Below, piece by piece: positions 45,559-55,579 of a stretch of 64,000 nucleotides of DNA (position 1 is its first letter; the number at the start of each line of letters is the position of its first letter). The notes under the pieces were generated by a model. It was not told where the DNA came from. It ran no database searches and was given only the letters and a program-made list of their open reading frames with translations. The translations under genes were made by a program, and so were the position numbers. Origin of the DNA: Parvimonas parva. Lineage in GTDB: Bacteria; Bacillota; Clostridia; Tissierellales; Peptoniphilaceae. The stretch is taken from positions 62,001 through 126,000 of the forward strand of contig NZ_JACVDA010000001.1 of assembly GCF_016552165.1 (NCBI RefSeq). Direction: 5' to 3'.

Positions 45559-45774
45559 ATGAGAAAGACATTGAGCTTAACTCTAACTTTAGAGGACGGA
45601 AAAAATGCAAAATTTTCAATTGCAAATATTAAAAATATTTCAGCTGATGAGGCTTCTGATATTATAAAGGCTTTTGATTTTAAGTCTGTTTTAGCAAAAG
45701 ACGACTTAAAAGTTGTTGGAATTAAAAAGGCGGATATAATTTCAACAAGTCACGAAGAAGTTACAGTGCTTTAG
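45559..45774 (+). CDS. DUF2922 family protein
   Basis: This 71-residue protein starts MRKTLSLTLTLEDGKNAKFSI and continues with ISADEASDIIKAFDFKSVL, matching DUF2922. It follows the DUF1659-like gene by 10 bases with AGGAGG in between. It is cotranscribed with its neighbours but followed by a partial terminator. Its function is unknown. Confidence 0.75.
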   Translation: MRKTLSLTLTLEDGKNAKFSIANIKNISADEASDIIKAFDFKSVLAKDDLKVVGIKKADIISTSHEEVTVL

Positions 45775-45800
45775 TAAAAAAGACCTTTTGGTCTTTTTTT
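45775..45800 (+). terminator. Internal terminator-like hairpin in the endolysin cassette
   Basis: AAAAAAGACC, loop TTTT, GGTCTTTTTT lies between DUF2922 and YvrJ. It could lower expression of the downstream YvrJ and endolysin genes relative to the two small genes. Confidence 0.75.
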
Positions 45801-45822
45801 ACTATAAACGAAAGGGGTTAAT

Positions 45823-45957
45823 ATGGAAAATATAATTTCAAATATCTCAAATGTTGGTTTTCCAGTAGTTTTATCTGTATTTTTGTTACTCAGGTTTGAA
45901 AAGAAGATTGATGAGTTGACAAAGGCAATAAATGAATTGGTGGTTAAACTGAAATAG
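45823..45957 (+). CDS. YvrJ family small membrane protein
   Basis: This 44-residue protein, too short for ordinary gene calling, has one helix (NVGFPVVLSVFLLLRFEKKID) and a short amphipathic tail, the typical YvrJ pattern. AAAGGGG lies 7-12 bases before the ATG. The family is holin-sized and often lies next to phage-type lysis or DUF2922 genes. Here it is eight bases ahead of an endolysin, so a holin-like role is a reasonable inference. Confidence 0.75.
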   Translation: MENIISNISNVGFPVVLSVFLLLRFEKKIDELTKAINELVVKLK

Positions 45958-45965
45958 GAGATTTT

Positions 45966-46751
45966 ATGATAGATATAGAAAAGACGATACAATGGTTTGA
46001 AAATAGAAAAGGCAATGTTTCCTACTCCATGCAAAACAGAAACGGACTTTATAGTTACGACTGTTCATCTTCGATTTACTATGCTCTTAGAAGTGGTGGA
46101 GCAAGTAGCAATGGCTGGACGATAGATACGGAGCGTGAACATTCTTGGCTTTTGCAAAACGGTTTTGAAAAAATTACGGACAATGTTCCTTGGAATGCTA
46201 AAAGAGGTGATATTTTTGTTTGGGGAAGAAAGGGAAATAGTAGTGGAAGTTTTGGTCATACGGGAATTTTTATTGATGAAAATAGAATTATCCACTGTAA
46301 TTATTCTGCAAATGGAATTTCTGTGGATAACCACGATAGATTGTGGATAAATGCAGGAAAACCACATTTTTATGTGTATAGATTAAAGGAACAACAAGGA
46401 GAGGAATATATGGAGCTTTTGAATGTAAAAAGCAAGGTAAAAGGAGTCTATTCGATAGATAGTCTGCCCTGGTTTTGTGAAGATAAGAGTATGATTGGAA
46501 CGACTGAAAAACACCAAAACGAAGAAGTAACTCTAACTCGAAAATGGGGAAGTTATTACTATGTTAAGGAGCTTAAAGGCTGGGTTGATTACAGAGCTTT
46601 CATAAACGAAAAAGCTATAAATGACATAGCAAAAGAGGTCATACAGGGAAACTGGGGCAACGGAGAACTAAGACGTGCAAAACTTGAAAATGCAGGTTAC
46701 AACTATGGAGAAGTTCAAAAAGAAGTTAATAGATTATTAAAAAATAAATAG
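45966..46751 (+). CDS. Phage-type peptidoglycan amidohydrolase (endolysin) with SH3-like and Cpl-7 domains
   Basis: This 261-residue protein has no signal peptide. Residues ~1-145 are an Amidase_5/NlpC-like domain with the catalytic Cys in YSYDCSSSIYYAL and His in GSFGHTGIFID. An SH3-like region spans ~150-218. The C-terminus has a Cpl-7-type wall-binding repeat (AKEVIQGNWGNGELRRAKL, then AGYNYGEVQKEVNRLL). That architecture is typical of phage endolysins. Lack of a signal peptide and the YvrJ partner upstream suggest holin-type release. No other phage structural genes are adjacent, so this is a domesticated or relic lysis cassette. Confidence 0.88.
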   Translation: MIDIEKTIQWFENRKGNVSYSMQNRNGLYSYDCSSSIYYALRSGGASSNGWTIDTEREHSWLLQNGFEKITDNVPWNAKRGDIFVWGRKGNSSGSFGHTGIFIDENRIIHCNYSANGISVDNHDRLWINAGKPHFYVYRLKEQQGEEYMELLNVKSKVKGVYSIDSLPWFCEDKSMIGTTEKHQNEEVTLTRKWGSYYYVKELKGWVDYRAFINEKAINDIAKEVIQGNWGNGELRRAKLENAGYNYGEVQKEVNRLLKNK

Positions 46752-46766
46752 TTTTATATTATGAAA

Positions 46767-46803
46767 GACAATTAATGGAGAAACCGTTAATTGTTTTTTT
46801 TTT
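46767..46803 (+). terminator. Intrinsic terminator of the endolysin cassette
   Basis: ACAATTAATGG pairs with CCGTTAATTGT (one mismatch) and a long T run follows. Confidence 0.85.
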
Positions 46804-46822
46804 GTGAAACAACAAAAATATT

Positions 46823-46851
46823 TTTACTTTTTTGTAAATTTGAGTTATAAT
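46823..46851 (+). promoter_or_regulatory. Promoter of the C69 dipeptidase gene
   Basis: TTTACT (46823-46828) and TATAAT (46846-46851) are 17 bases apart. AAGGAGG precedes the start codon at 46901. Confidence 0.7.
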
Positions 46852-46900
46852 ATAAGTATGGTTAATAATTATTATTAACATAATTTTAAGGAGGTTTGTT

Positions 46901-48442
46901 ATGTGTACTACAATTCTTATCGGAAAAAAAGCAAGTTATGATGGGTCAACTTTAGTTGCTCGTATTGAAGATTCTTCAGCAGGAATGTTTAAATCAAAAA
47001 AATTTATTGTTGTTGAACCTAAAGATCAACCAATTCATTACAAATCTGTTCGTACAGATTGTGAAATTGAATTACCTAAAAACCCTATGCGTTATACTTG
47101 TCTTCCAAATGTAAAAAAATGGCGTGGAGTTTGGGGAGCTTGTGGCGTTAATGAAAAAAATGTTTCAATGACTGCAACAGAAACTATTACTACTAATGAA
47201 AGGGTTTTGGGAGCGGATCCTCTAGTAGAATTTGAACCGGGTATTATAAAAAAAGGTGGAATAGGGGAAGAAGACTTTGTTGTAATTACTCTACCATATA
47301 TAAATAGTGCTAAAGAAGGTGTTGAAAGGCTTGGCGCTCTAATAGAAAAATACGGAACTTATGAAAGTAACGGAATTGCTTTTCAAGATGTTGATTCTAT
47401 TTGGTGGTTTGAAACAATAGGCGGTCATCATTGGATAGCAAGAAGAGTTCCTGACGATGTTTATGTTGTTATGCCGAACCAATTCGGACTTGATCATTTT
47501 GATTTTGAAGATGCTTATGGAGAAAAGAATGACTTTATGTGTTCATCAGATTTGATAGAATTTATTGAAGAAAATTTCCTTGACTTATCTACTGAAATGT
47601 CTCTTGAAAAAATTCTTGATGATTTTGAAGAAGGTCTTGACTATGATGAAGATAAAGACTATAAAGATCCTTTCAATCCGAGAATTGCTTTTGGAAGCCA
47701 TTCCGATGCGGATCATACTTACAATACACCTCGTGCTTGGGTAATGCTTAAATATTTTAATCCGAATACTTTCGATTGGAGTGGAGCAAATCCTCGTTTT
47801 AGACCGGATAGTGATAATCTTCCTTGGTGTATGATTCCTGAAAAGAAGATTACAATAGAAGATGTTAAATATATTATGTCTAATCACTATCAAGGAACTC
47901 CTTACGACCCATATCTAAAGAGTGGAGACTTATCACAAAAAGGAAAATTTAGACCTATAGGTATAAATCGTAATGATGTTTTGGCTTTAGTTCAAATAAG
48001 ACCATACATGCCTGAAGAAATCAGAAGTATTGAGTGGCTATCTTTTGGATCAAATGTATTTAACGCAATCGTTCCGTATTATGCAAATATTACAAAAACA
48101 CCTGAATATTTGGAAAATACAACACTTACTCCAACAACAGATAATTTCTATTGGATAAATCGTATTATCGGAGTAATTTGTGATGCACATTTCCCATCAA
48201 CTGCATCTCATATTGAAAGATATCAAAATGCAGTTCAATCAAAATGTCGTACAATTTTAAATAAATATGATAAAGAATTTTTAAAGAAAAAATCAAAGAT
48301 AAAGAATGTTCACGAATTTTTAGAAAAAGCAAATGATGAAATAACAGACTTTGTAAAAGACCAAACAAATGATTTACTTGATAAAACACTTTTCACAGCA
48401 AGTTGTGAAATGAAAAACGGATTTTCAAGATCAGATGCTTAA
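46901..48442 (+). CDS. C69 family dipeptidase
   Basis: This 513-residue protein begins MCTTILIGKKASYDGSTLVARIEDS, the typical C69 start in which Cys2 becomes the N-terminal nucleophile. Later blocks NEKNVSMTATETI, the NGIAFQDVDSIWWFET and HHWIARRVPDD also match the lactic acid bacterium PepD/dipeptidase A group. These are Ntn hydrolases that release amino acids from dipeptides in the cytoplasm, in keeping with an amino-acid-fermenting life. It is a single gene bounded by terminators. Confidence 0.92.
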   Translation: MCTTILIGKKASYDGSTLVARIEDSSAGMFKSKKFIVVEPKDQPIHYKSVRTDCEIELPKNPMRYTCLPNVKKWRGVWGACGVNEKNVSMTATETITTNERVLGADPLVEFEPGIIKKGGIGEEDFVVITLPYINSAKEGVERLGALIEKYGTYESNGIAFQDVDSIWWFETIGGHHWIARRVPDDVYVVMPNQFGLDHFDFEDAYGEKNDFMCSSDLIEFIEENFLDLSTEMSLEKILDDFEEGLDYDEDKDYKDPFNPRIAFGSHSDADHTYNTPRAWVMLKYFNPNTFDWSGANPRFRPDSDNLPWCMIPEKKITIEDVKYIMSNHYQGTPYDPYLKSGDLSQKGKFRPIGINRNDVLALVQIRPYMPEEIRSIEWLSFGSNVFNAIVPYYANITKTPEYLENTTLTPTTDNFYWINRIIGVICDAHFPSTASHIERYQNAVQSKCRTILNKYDKEFLKKKSKIKNVHEFLEKANDEITDFVKDQTNDLLDKTLFTASCEMKNGFSRSDA

Positions 48443-48463
48443 AAGACTTTAATTAAAAAAATT

Positions 48464-48488
48464 GCCGTCAGAAATGACGGCTTTTTTT
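48464..48488 (+). terminator. Intrinsic terminator of the dipeptidase gene
   Basis: GCCGTCA, loop GAAA, TGACGGC and a T run follow the stop. Confidence 0.9.
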
Positions 48489-48587
48489 GTTGGAATATAC
48501 TTTCTTTTAAATCAGTCCTTAAAATTTTTACTTAAATGAAAAAATATGGTAAAATATGTAGAGCTATAACATACAAAGGAGAAAAAA

Positions 48588-50135
48588 ATGAGTATCTTAA
48601 CTGTAAAGAATTTAAGCCATAGTTTTGGTGGGCGTCAAATACTTAAAGATGTAAATTTTAGACTTTTAAAAGGAGAGCGTATCGGTCTTGTCGGTCCAAA
48701 CGGAGAGGGAAAGAGTACCTTTTTAAATCTTGTTACGGGAAAACTTGAGGCTGAGGAAGGAACTATTGAATGGGCAAAGCGTGTTAGAATCGGTTATCTT
48801 GACCAACATTCTGTAATTTCTTCTGAAATGACTGTTCGTGATGTTTTAAAATCTGCTTTTTCATATCTTTTTGAAGTTGAAAGTGAGCTTAATGATATTT
48901 ATATGAAGATGGGCGAATTAACCGGTAAAGAGCTTGACGATATAATGCTTGAGGCTTCCGAGCTTCAAGAACTTCTTGAAACAAATGACTTTTATATGAT
49001 TGATTCAAAAATTGATGAAATTGCTCATAATATGGGACTTAAAGACTGGCTTGAAAGACTTGCATCAGATCTTTCAGGTGGGCAACGTTCCAAAATTCTA
49101 CTTGCAAAATTGCTTTTAGAAAAGCCTGATATTTTACTTCTTGACGAGCCTACCAACTACTTGGACGAGGAGCATATAAATTGGCTTAGAAGATATTTAC
49201 AAAACTATGAAAATGCATTTATTTTGATTTCTCACGATATTTCATTTTTAAACTCGGTAATAAATTTAATCTACCATGTTGAAAATTGTGAAGTAAATAG
49301 ATATGTTGGGGATTATGATGAATTTTTAAGATTAAAAGAGTTAAAACAAAGACAATTGGAGTCTGCATATAAAAAGCAACAACAGGAAATTCAAGAGCTT
49401 GAGGACTTTGTTCAACGTAATAAGGCGAGAGTTGCTACAAGGAATATGGCGATGTCAAGACAAAAGAAACTTGATAAAATGGAAAAAATTGAACTTGTTA
49501 GAGAAAAACCAAAGCCTGAATTTTATTTTGAAACTGCTCCGTCAACGAGTAGGTTGATTTTTGAAACAGAGGACTTGGTAATCGGATATGATAAGGCGAT
49601 AAGCAGACCCTTAAATCTTCGCATGGAAAGAGGCGACAGAATTGCAATTGTCGGTGCAAACGGACTTGGGAAAACAACTCTTATAAATACTATTTTAGGG
49701 AATATCAAAGCTATTTCAGGCTCTGTTCATTTCGGACAAAATTTATCTATCGGATATTTTAAACAAGAAGAAAATTATGATAACAACAAGACTCCAATCG
49801 ATGAAATGTGGGAAAAATTTCCAAGCTGGGAGCAATTTAGAATTCGTGCCGCCCTTGCAAAATGTTCGTTGACAACTGTTCATATTGAATCACAAATGAG
49901 GGTACTAAGTGGTGGAGAACAGGCAAAGGTAAGACTTTGTAAAATATTAAATGAAAAGACAAATATATTAATGCTTGACGAGCCTACAAACCACCTTGAC
50001 CCTGAATCAAAAGAGGAACTAAAAAGAGCTTTAAGAGAATATAAAGGAGGAATTTTCCTAATCTCACACGAAAAAGACTTTTACACAGACATAGCAACAG
50101 AAATTTGGAAAATGGAGGACTTTTCATTGCTTTAA
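48588..50135 (+). CDS. ABC-F family ATP-binding protein
   Basis: This 515-residue protein has two ABC domains in one chain and no membrane domain. Walker A motifs are GPNGEGKST and GANGLGKTT, signature motifs LSGGQRSKI and LSGGEQAKV, and Walker B/D-loops LLLDEPTNYLD and LMLDEPTNHLD. The interdomain linker (about residues 250-310) is a charged helical pair, as in ribosome-acting ABC-F proteins. Short overall length fits the YbiT-like housekeeping group better than antibiotic-resistance ABC-Fs. It should act on the ribosome E site. A weak promoter (TTTACT near 48527, TAAAAT at 48551) precedes it. Confidence 0.92.
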   Translation: MSILTVKNLSHSFGGRQILKDVNFRLLKGERIGLVGPNGEGKSTFLNLVTGKLEAEEGTIEWAKRVRIGYLDQHSVISSEMTVRDVLKSAFSYLFEVESELNDIYMKMGELTGKELDDIMLEASELQELLETNDFYMIDSKIDEIAHNMGLKDWLERLASDLSGGQRSKILLAKLLLEKPDILLLDEPTNYLDEEHINWLRRYLQNYENAFILISHDISFLNSVINLIYHVENCEVNRYVGDYDEFLRLKELKQRQLESAYKKQQQEIQELEDFVQRNKARVATRNMAMSRQKKLDKMEKIELVREKPKPEFYFETAPSTSRLIFETEDLVIGYDKAISRPLNLRMERGDRIAIVGANGLGKTTLINTILGNIKAISGSVHFGQNLSIGYFKQEENYDNNKTPIDEMWEKFPSWEQFRIRAALAKCSLTTVHIESQMRVLSGGEQAKVRLCKILNEKTNILMLDEPTNHLDPESKEELKRALREYKGGIFLISHEKDFYTDIATEIWKMEDFSLL

Positions 50136-50236
50136 ATTGATTTGATTACAATCGAATATAGTGTTTGATTACTTAAATATAGAATGTTGGGAATAATTTT
50201 TTTCAGATTATTTTTTGAAAAACTGTCAAAAATGTA

Positions 50237-50265
50237 TTGACAATATAATTTTATTGGTGTATAAT
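50237..50265 (+). promoter_or_regulatory. Promoter of the pyr operon
   Basis: TTGACA (50237-50242) and TATAAT (50260-50265) are both perfect consensus boxes, 17 bases apart. Transcripts would start near 50272, about 285 bases before pyrB. Confidence 0.9.
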
Positions 50266-50297
50266 AATCAAAGAAAAATTGAACGGAGGTAAAATTT

Positions 50298-50492
50298 ATG
50301 TCAAATACAGTTAAAAAATTGGTTACTAATATCAATAAGACTTACTTAACCGACTTTTCTGTTTTTGGTTTTAAATTTTCTCATTTTAATAATTTTAATA
50401 TATTAGCCGGAAATTCATTTTTTAAAAGTTGGATTACCGGCTTTTCTTTTAATTCAATATTTGTCTTTAATAATTTTAATTTTAGGAAATAA
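50298..50492 (+). CDS. pyr operon leader peptide (PyrL-like)
   Basis: This is a 64-codon open frame with a strong GGAGG site (50285-50289) and ATG start. Fourteen of its 64 residues are Phe, largely coded by TTT, so the message is very U-rich. The TAA stop (50490-50492) lies inside the 5' arm of an intrinsic terminator that precedes pyrB. This matches the architecture of the E. coli pyrBI leader: when UTP is scarce, RNA polymerase slows in the U-rich tract and a close-following ribosome blocks the terminator. The protein itself probably has no function. The leader resembles no PyrR-binding loop. The call rests on layout, not homology. Confidence 0.72.
   Translation: MSNTVKKLVTNINKTYLTDFSVFGFKFSHFNNFNILAGNSFFKSWITGFSFNSIFVFNNFNFRK
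50405..50442 (+). promoter_or_regulatory. Putative RNA polymerase pause hairpin in the pyr leader
   Basis: AGCCGGAAATTC (50405-50416) pairs with GGATTACCGGCT (50431-50442) with one mismatch and one G-T pair, over a 14-base loop. A ~40-base U-rich tract follows, up to the attenuator. A pause hairpin before a U tract is also part of the E. coli pyrBI system. Confidence 0.6.
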
Positions 50493-50514
50493 CTTTTGTT
50501 ATTTCCTTTTTTTT
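50485..50514 (+). terminator. pyr attenuator terminator
   Basis: GGAAATAAC, loop TTTT, GTTATTTCC and eight T form a perfect nine-base-pair stem between the leader ORF and pyrB. The leader stop codon is inside its first arm. Confidence 0.85.
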
Positions 50515-50555
50515 GTAACAAAATATGATTAAATAAATTTAATAGGAGGAAATGT

Positions 50556-51476
50556 ATGAAAGAATTTAGAAATTTGGTTAGTAGTGAAGATTTTTCATGT
50601 GAAGAATTACTTGAGCTTATGAAGTTAGGGGCAGAAATTTTTAACAATCCTGAAAAATTTTCTGAAAAATGTAGAGGTAAAGTTTTAGCATCTCTATTCT
50701 TTGAACCTTCAACAAGAACAAGACTTAGTTTTGAGGCGGCTATGCTTAGACTTGGTGGAAGTTGTATAACAGTTCCTGACCCAAAGGTTTCATCAGCAAC
50801 TAAGGGAGAAAGCCTGCAAGATACTATAAGAACTGTTGGCTCTTATTCAGACATAATTGCTATGCGTCATCCGCACGAGGGTTCTGCTGAACTTGCAAAG
50901 GAAGTAACTCCTGTTCCTTTCATTAACGCAGGGGACGGCGGTCATCAACACCCAACTCAAACTCTTACAGATTTACTTACAATCTCTCAAACTAAGAAAA
51001 CTTTGGAAAATATGACTATCGGTCTTTGTGGGGATTTGAAATTTGGGAGAACTGTTCACTCTCTTGTAAAGACTCTTTCAAAGTTCAAGGGAAATAAATT
51101 CATCTTCATTTCACCTGTTGAGCTTGTTATTCCTGAATATATAAAAATGTATCTAAACGAAAAAAATGTTGAGTTTATAGAAGTTAGAACTATTGAAGAA
51201 GTTATGGATAAGCTTGATATTTTGTATATGACAAGAGTTCAAAGAGAAAGATTTTTCAATGAGGCTGATTATGTAAGACTTAAAGATACTTATATTTTAG
51301 ATAATCAAAAGATGAAAAATGCAAAAGATGATATGATAATTCTTCACCCACTACCAAGAGTAAATGAAATTGCAACTGAGGTTGATTCTGACCCGAGAGC
51401 AAAGTATTTCAATCAAGTTAAATTTGGGATGATAATCAGAATGGCGCTAATCTTAAAATTATTGGAGGTAAAATAA
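50556..51476 (+). CDS. pyrB: Aspartate carbamoyltransferase catalytic subunit
   Basis: This 306-residue enzyme has the carbamoyl phosphate motif [13 protein letters not shown], the 80s-loop Lys/Ser region [23 protein letters not shown] and late HPLPRVNEI. It joins carbamoyl phosphate and aspartate, the first committed step of pyrimidine synthesis. It carries AGGAGG before its ATG and is translationally coupled to pyrI by a one-base overlap (the TAATG arrangement). Confidence 0.97.
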   Translation: MKEFRNLVSSEDFSCEELLELMKLGAEIFNNPEKFSEKCRGKVLASLFFEPSTRTRLSFEAAMLRLGGSCITVPDPKVSSATKGESLQDTIRTVGSYSDIIAMRHPHEGSAELAKEVTPVPFINAGDGGHQHPTQTLTDLLTISQTKKTLENMTIGLCGDLKFGRTVHSLVKTLSKFKGNKFIFISPVELVIPEYIKMYLNEKNVEFIEVRTIEEVMDKLDILYMTRVQRERFFNEADYVRLKDTYILDNQKMKNAKDDMIILHPLPRVNEIATEVDSDPRAKYFNQVKFGMIIRMALILKLLEVK

Positions 51477-51919
51477 TGTTAAATATAAATAGTATTTCAA
51501 ACGGAATTGTAATCGACCATATTAAACCGGGTCTTGGTTATGAAATTTTTAAACTTTTAGAATTGGATAAAGCTGATTACACAGTGGCACTTATAATGAA
51601 TGCCGATTCTAAAAAATATGGAAAAAAAGATATGATAAAAATTGAAAATGTAATAGATGTTGACCTTGCGATTTTGGGATTAATCGACAGAACTTTAACT
51701 GTAAATATAATTGAAAATGAAAAAATTAAAGAAAAACTTTCAATGATTTTACCTGAAAAGGTAGAGGGCTTTATAAAATGTAAAAACCCACGTTGTATAA
51801 CTTGCCACGAAAATGTTCAAAATAAATTTATATTAGTTAATAGAGAAAAGGGAATTTACAGATGTAATTATTGTGATAACTTATATACTTGTGGAGGGAA
51901 TGTTGAAAAAAATAATTAA
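51476..51919 (+). CDS. pyrI: Aspartate carbamoyltransferase regulatory subunit
   Basis: This 147-residue protein has the allosteric domain ([17 protein letters not shown]) and the C-terminal zinc domain with four Cys ([11 protein letters not shown]… and CNYC) that docks on PyrB. It makes the enzyme responsive to CTP/ATP. PyrI is the rule in enteric bacteria and archaea and occurs in some anaerobic Firmicutes; its presence together with a pyrL-like leader makes this operon look E. coli-like in control as well as in enzyme form. Confidence 0.95.
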   Translation: MLNINSISNGIVIDHIKPGLGYEIFKLLELDKADYTVALIMNADSKKYGKKDMIKIENVIDVDLAILGLIDRTLTVNIIENEKIKEKLSMILPEKVEGFIKCKNPRCITCHENVQNKFILVNREKGIYRCNYCDNLYTCGGNVEKNN

Positions 51920-53090
51920 AAATGCTGTTTTAGTGGATAAGGATACAAATAAATCCGGAGAAATTAAAATTGAAAATGGAAAGATTATAGAAATTGGAGA
52001 AAATTTAAGTTTTGATGAAAGTTATGAAATTATAGATGCAAATGGAAAGACTGTTATGCCGGCTTTTGTGGATTTACATGTTCACTTTAGAGATCCGGGC
52101 TTTACTTATAAGGAAGATTTAAAGACGGGCTCACTTTCTGCACTAAGAGGTGGTTATACAACTGTAAACACAATGGCAAATACAAAACCGATTTGTAGCG
52201 ACCTTGAAACTTACAACGACATAATGAAAAGAGCTAAGGAGCTTGACTTAGTTGATATAAATCAGATTGTTGCAGTAACTCAAAACTTTGACGGAGAAAA
52301 TTTAGTTGATTATTCAAAATTTGAAAATGCAAAATTTTTATCCGATGATGGTAAAGGGGTGCTTTCTGAAACTACAATGTATAGGGCGATTTTGGAGGCG
52401 AAAAAGTTTGATAAGGTGATTATGATTCACGCCGAAAGTGAACTTTCAAAGGTTGATTACAGAATTGCAGAGGACTTAATGACTTTAAGGGATATTTACC
52501 TTGCAAAAAGACTTGATGGAAGAATACACATGTGCCATGTAAGTACGGTTGATTCGTTAGAGGCTGTAAGACGTGGAAAAAAAGAGGGCGTCCGTGTTAC
52601 TTGTGAAATAACTCCTCATCATATTGCGCTTTGGGATAATTCATACAGAGTTAATCCACCGATAAGAGAAAAGGCTGATGTAGATGCTTTGATAGAGGGA
52701 ATTTTGGACGGAACTGTTGATGCTATCGCAACAGACCATGCACCACATACAATGGAGGATAAGGCAAACGGAAGTCCAGGACTTGTTGGGCTTGAAACGG
52801 CATTTGCAATCTGTAATACAAAGCTTGTAAAAGAAAGAAATATCGATATGAGAGTGCTTTCAAAAGTTATGTCCTACGGTGGAGCAAATTTAATGGGAAT
52901 TAAAAAAGGCTTAATCAAAGAGGGATATGACGCAGACTTGGTTATAGTTGATGAGAATAAAAAAATTGTTGTAGATGCAAGTAAATTTGCATCAAAGAGT
53001 AAAAATACACCATTTGATAAAATGGAGCTTTACGGAGAAGTGCTTATGACAATTAAAGCCGGAGAAATAAAATATAAAGGAGAAATGTAA
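51900..53090 (+). CDS. pyrC: Dihydroorotase
   Basis: This ~396-residue class I dihydroorotase has the metal motif [37 protein letters not shown], and ATDHAPHT with catalytic Asp. It cyclises carbamoyl aspartate. It overlaps pyrI by 20 bases. The ATG at 51900 is given, but GGAGGG at 51893-51898 is nearer the ideal distance from the TTG at 51903, which would shorten the protein by one residue. Confidence 0.95.
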   Translation: MLKKIIKNAVLVDKDTNKSGEIKIENGKIIEIGENLSFDESYEIIDANGKTVMPAFVDLHVHFRDPGFTYKEDLKTGSLSALRGGYTTVNTMANTKPICSDLETYNDIMKRAKELDLVDINQIVAVTQNFDGENLVDYSKFENAKFLSDDGKGVLSETTMYRAILEAKKFDKVIMIHAESELSKVDYRIAEDLMTLRDIYLAKRLDGRIHMCHVSTVDSLEAVRRGKKEGVRVTCEITPHHIALWDNSYRVNPPIREKADVDALIEGILDGTVDAIATDHAPHTMEDKANGSPGLVGLETAFAICNTKLVKERNIDMRVLSKVMSYGGANLMGIKKGLIKEGYDADLVIVDENKKIVVDASKFASKSKNTPFDKMELYGEVLMTIKAGEIKYKGEM

Positions 53091-53944
53091 TGATAATAGA
53101 TAAATTATATGAGGCAGTAAAAGAAAAAGGATTTGTTTGTGTTGGTCTTGACAGTCATTTGGACTACATTCCAAACTATATAAAACAAAAACACGAAAAA
53201 CTTTCAGACATAATTTTTGAATACAACAAGGAAATAATTGATGCGACCTGTGATATTGTTGCAATCTACAAGCCACAAATCGCATACTATGAGGCAAACG
53301 GACTTGAGGGTCTTATCGCATATCAAAGAACTTTAAGATATCTTAAAGAAAAAGGACTTTTAAGTATCGGCGATGTTAAAAGGAGCGACATTGCAAGTAC
53401 TGCAAAGGAATATGCAAGGGCGCATTTTAAAGGAGAGTTTGAGGCAGACTTCATCACTCTTAACCCATATATGGGAATGGATAGCATAACTCCGTATTTA
53501 GATTACTTAAAGACGGGTGAAAAGGGAGTTTTCGTTTTACTTAGAACTTCAAACGAGGGCGCAAAGGACATTGAATGTCTTGAATATCAAGATGAACCAC
53601 TTTATTTTAAAGTTGGGGATGAGCTTAAAAAATTTGCTGATAGTTTAACTTCAGAATGTGGATATTCTCCACTTTGCTATGTTGTTGGAGCAACTCATAG
53701 TCAAGAGGCTAAAAAAATTAGAGAAAGATATAAAAATATTTTCTTCTTATTACCTGGATATGGTGCGCAAGGAGCAAAGGCAGAGGACATTAGAACTTAT
53801 TTGAACGACTTTAATGGTGGAGTTGTAAACTCTTCAAGAGGTATCATAAAATATTACCAAAAATTTGAAGACGGCGAAAAAAGATTTGCTCACTACACTA
53901 GAGAGGCTGTTTTAAACATGAGAAAGGATATTTATGGAAAATAA
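53090..53944 (+). CDS. pyrF: Orotidine 5'-phosphate decarboxylase (long type 2 form)
   Basis: This 284-residue enzyme is of the longer OMPDC class. It has [24 protein letters not shown], the catalytic [16 protein letters not shown] and GYGAQGA with NSSRGI near the end. It makes UMP. It is coupled to pyrC by a one-base overlap and to pyrK by an 11-base overlap. Confidence 0.95.
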   Translation: MIIDKLYEAVKEKGFVCVGLDSHLDYIPNYIKQKHEKLSDIIFEYNKEIIDATCDIVAIYKPQIAYYEANGLEGLIAYQRTLRYLKEKGLLSIGDVKRSDIASTAKEYARAHFKGEFEADFITLNPYMGMDSITPYLDYLKTGEKGVFVLLRTSNEGAKDIECLEYQDEPLYFKVGDELKKFADSLTSECGYSPLCYVVGATHSQEAKKIRERYKNIFFLLPGYGAQGAKAEDIRTYLNDFNGGVVNSSRGIIKYYQKFEDGEKRFAHYTREAVLNMRKDIYGK

Positions 53945-54662
53945 ATCATACGAAAAAGTTGAAATAATTTTAAACGAAAAAATTGCCACAGATATTTATA
54001 AAATGGTGGTTAAGGGAGAGTTTAAAGCTAGAGTTGGACAATTTTATATGGTTAAATGCTTTGAGGACGGGAACATGCTTCCTCGTCCTATAAGCATCTG
54101 CGATATGGAAGATGACAAGCTTACTTTTCTTTATGCAGTTGTCGGCAAGGGAACGAAGATTATGTCCGAAAAGAAAGCCCGCGACTTTATAGAAATTTTA
54201 GGACCTTTAGGTAACGGATTTTCTATTGATGAGTTTAAGGGCAAAAAAGTTGCACTTGTTGCAGGAGGAATCGGAATTGCACCGATGTTGTATTTGGCAA
54301 AAAAATTAGATGCTAAAACTGATTTATACGCAGGTTTTAGAGATGAAACATATTTTACTGAAGAATTTAAAGAGTTTACAGAAAATACATATATCGCAAC
54401 AAATACAGGAAGTGTTGGACATAAAGGTTTCATAACAGAAATAATAAAAGAAGATTATGATGTAATTTATTGTTGTGGACCAAATCCGATGATGAATTCC
54501 ATTAAAAACTTAAGTCTTGACATACCGGTTTATGTTTCACTTGAGAGCAGAATGGGTTGTGGAGTAGGTGCTTGTTTGGCTTGTAGCTGTAAAACAAAAA
54601 ACGGAATGAAAAGAATCTGTAAAGAGGGACCCGTTTTTGAAGTTAAGGAGGTGAATTTTTAA
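53934..54662 (+). CDS. pyrK: Dihydroorotate dehydrogenase electron transfer subunit
   Basis: This 242-residue protein has an FAD-binding domain ([12 protein letters not shown]), an NAD-binding [15 protein letters not shown], and a C-terminal 2Fe-2S cluster motif [15 protein letters not shown]…RICKEGP. With PyrDB it makes the NAD-linked dihydroorotate dehydrogenase. It is coupled to pyrD by a one-base overlap. Confidence 0.95.
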   Translation: MENKSYEKVEIILNEKIATDIYKMVVKGEFKARVGQFYMVKCFEDGNMLPRPISICDMEDDKLTFLYAVVGKGTKIMSEKKARDFIEILGPLGNGFSIDEFKGKKVALVAGGIGIAPMLYLAKKLDAKTDLYAGFRDETYFTEEFKEFTENTYIATNTGSVGHKGFITEIIKEDYDVIYCCGPNPMMNSIKNLSLDIPVYVSLESRMGCGVGACLACSCKTKNGMKRICKEGPVFEVKEVNF

Positions 54663-55558
54663 TGTTAGAAGTGGATATTTGTGGAGTAAAGTTTAAAAAT
54701 CCGGTTATCACAGCCTCAGGAACTTTTGGTTTTGGTAGAGAATATGCAGAGTATATCGATTTAAACAGACTCGGTGGAATCTCAACAAAAGGACTTACAT
54801 TTGCAGGAAAAGACGGAAATACGGGAATTAGAATTTACGAAACACCTGCCGGGATAATGAACAGTATCGGACTTCAAAATCCGTCCGTACCGACTTTTAT
54901 TGAAGAAGATTTACCTTTTATGGAAAGCTATGATACACAAATCTTGGCCAACATTGGAGGCTCACAGCTAGAAGATTATTTGAAATCTGTTGAATTAATC
55001 AATAAGACAAATATAAAAATAATTGAGTTGAACATTTCTTGTCCGAATGTAAAATCAGGCGGAATGGCTTTTGGAATAAAATGCGATATAGCAGAGGGAA
55101 TTGTTAGAAAAGTTAGAGAAAATACAGACAAAGTCCTTATGGTAAAGCTATCTCCAAACGCCGAAAATATAAAAGAAATGGCAAAAACTTGCGTTCAGGC
55201 GGGAGCTGATTGCCTTTCACTTGTAAATACATTCAATGCATTGGCGATTGATATTTATAAAAGAAAAGCAGTTTTCGACAATGTAACAGCAGGACTTTCA
55301 GGTGCTTGCATAAAACCGATAGCACTTAGAATGGTTAGAGATGTTGCCTCAGTTGTAGATGTTCCTGTAATTGGAATGGGTGGCATAATGGATTGGAAAG
55401 ATGCAATAGAATTTATTATGGCAGGAGCAACAGCAGTGCAAGTCGGTACAGCGAACTTCATCAACCCGAAAGTTTGCATTGACATAATTGAGGGAATGGA
55501 AAAATTCTGTAAAGAACAAAACATAAAAAACTTACAAGAAATAAGAGGGATTATTTAA
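54662..55558 (+). CDS. pyrD: Dihydroorotate dehydrogenase, class 1B catalytic subunit
   Basis: This 298-residue FMN enzyme has [11 protein letters not shown], the catalytic Cys in [15 protein letters not shown], and late [26 protein letters not shown]. The class 1B assignment follows from Cys as the active-site base and the pyrK partner upstream. It oxidises dihydroorotate to orotate using NAD+. Confidence 0.96.
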   Translation: MLEVDICGVKFKNPVITASGTFGFGREYAEYIDLNRLGGISTKGLTFAGKDGNTGIRIYETPAGIMNSIGLQNPSVPTFIEEDLPFMESYDTQILANIGGSQLEDYLKSVELINKTNIKIIELNISCPNVKSGGMAFGIKCDIAEGIVRKVRENTDKVLMVKLSPNAENIKEMAKTCVQAGADCLSLVNTFNALAIDIYKRKAVFDNVTAGLSGACIKPIALRMVRDVASVVDVPVIGMGGIMDWKDAIEFIMAGATAVQVGTANFINPKVCIDIIEGMEKFCKEQNIKNLQEIRGII

Positions 55559-55579
55559 TTTTAGTATAGGAGGAAAATT

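Noticed and set aside
50298-50492. The 64-codon Phe-rich frame as a phenylalanine-sensing leader
   Set aside because: The downstream genes are all pyrimidine genes and Phe codons are scattered instead of clustered; U content is the common factor.
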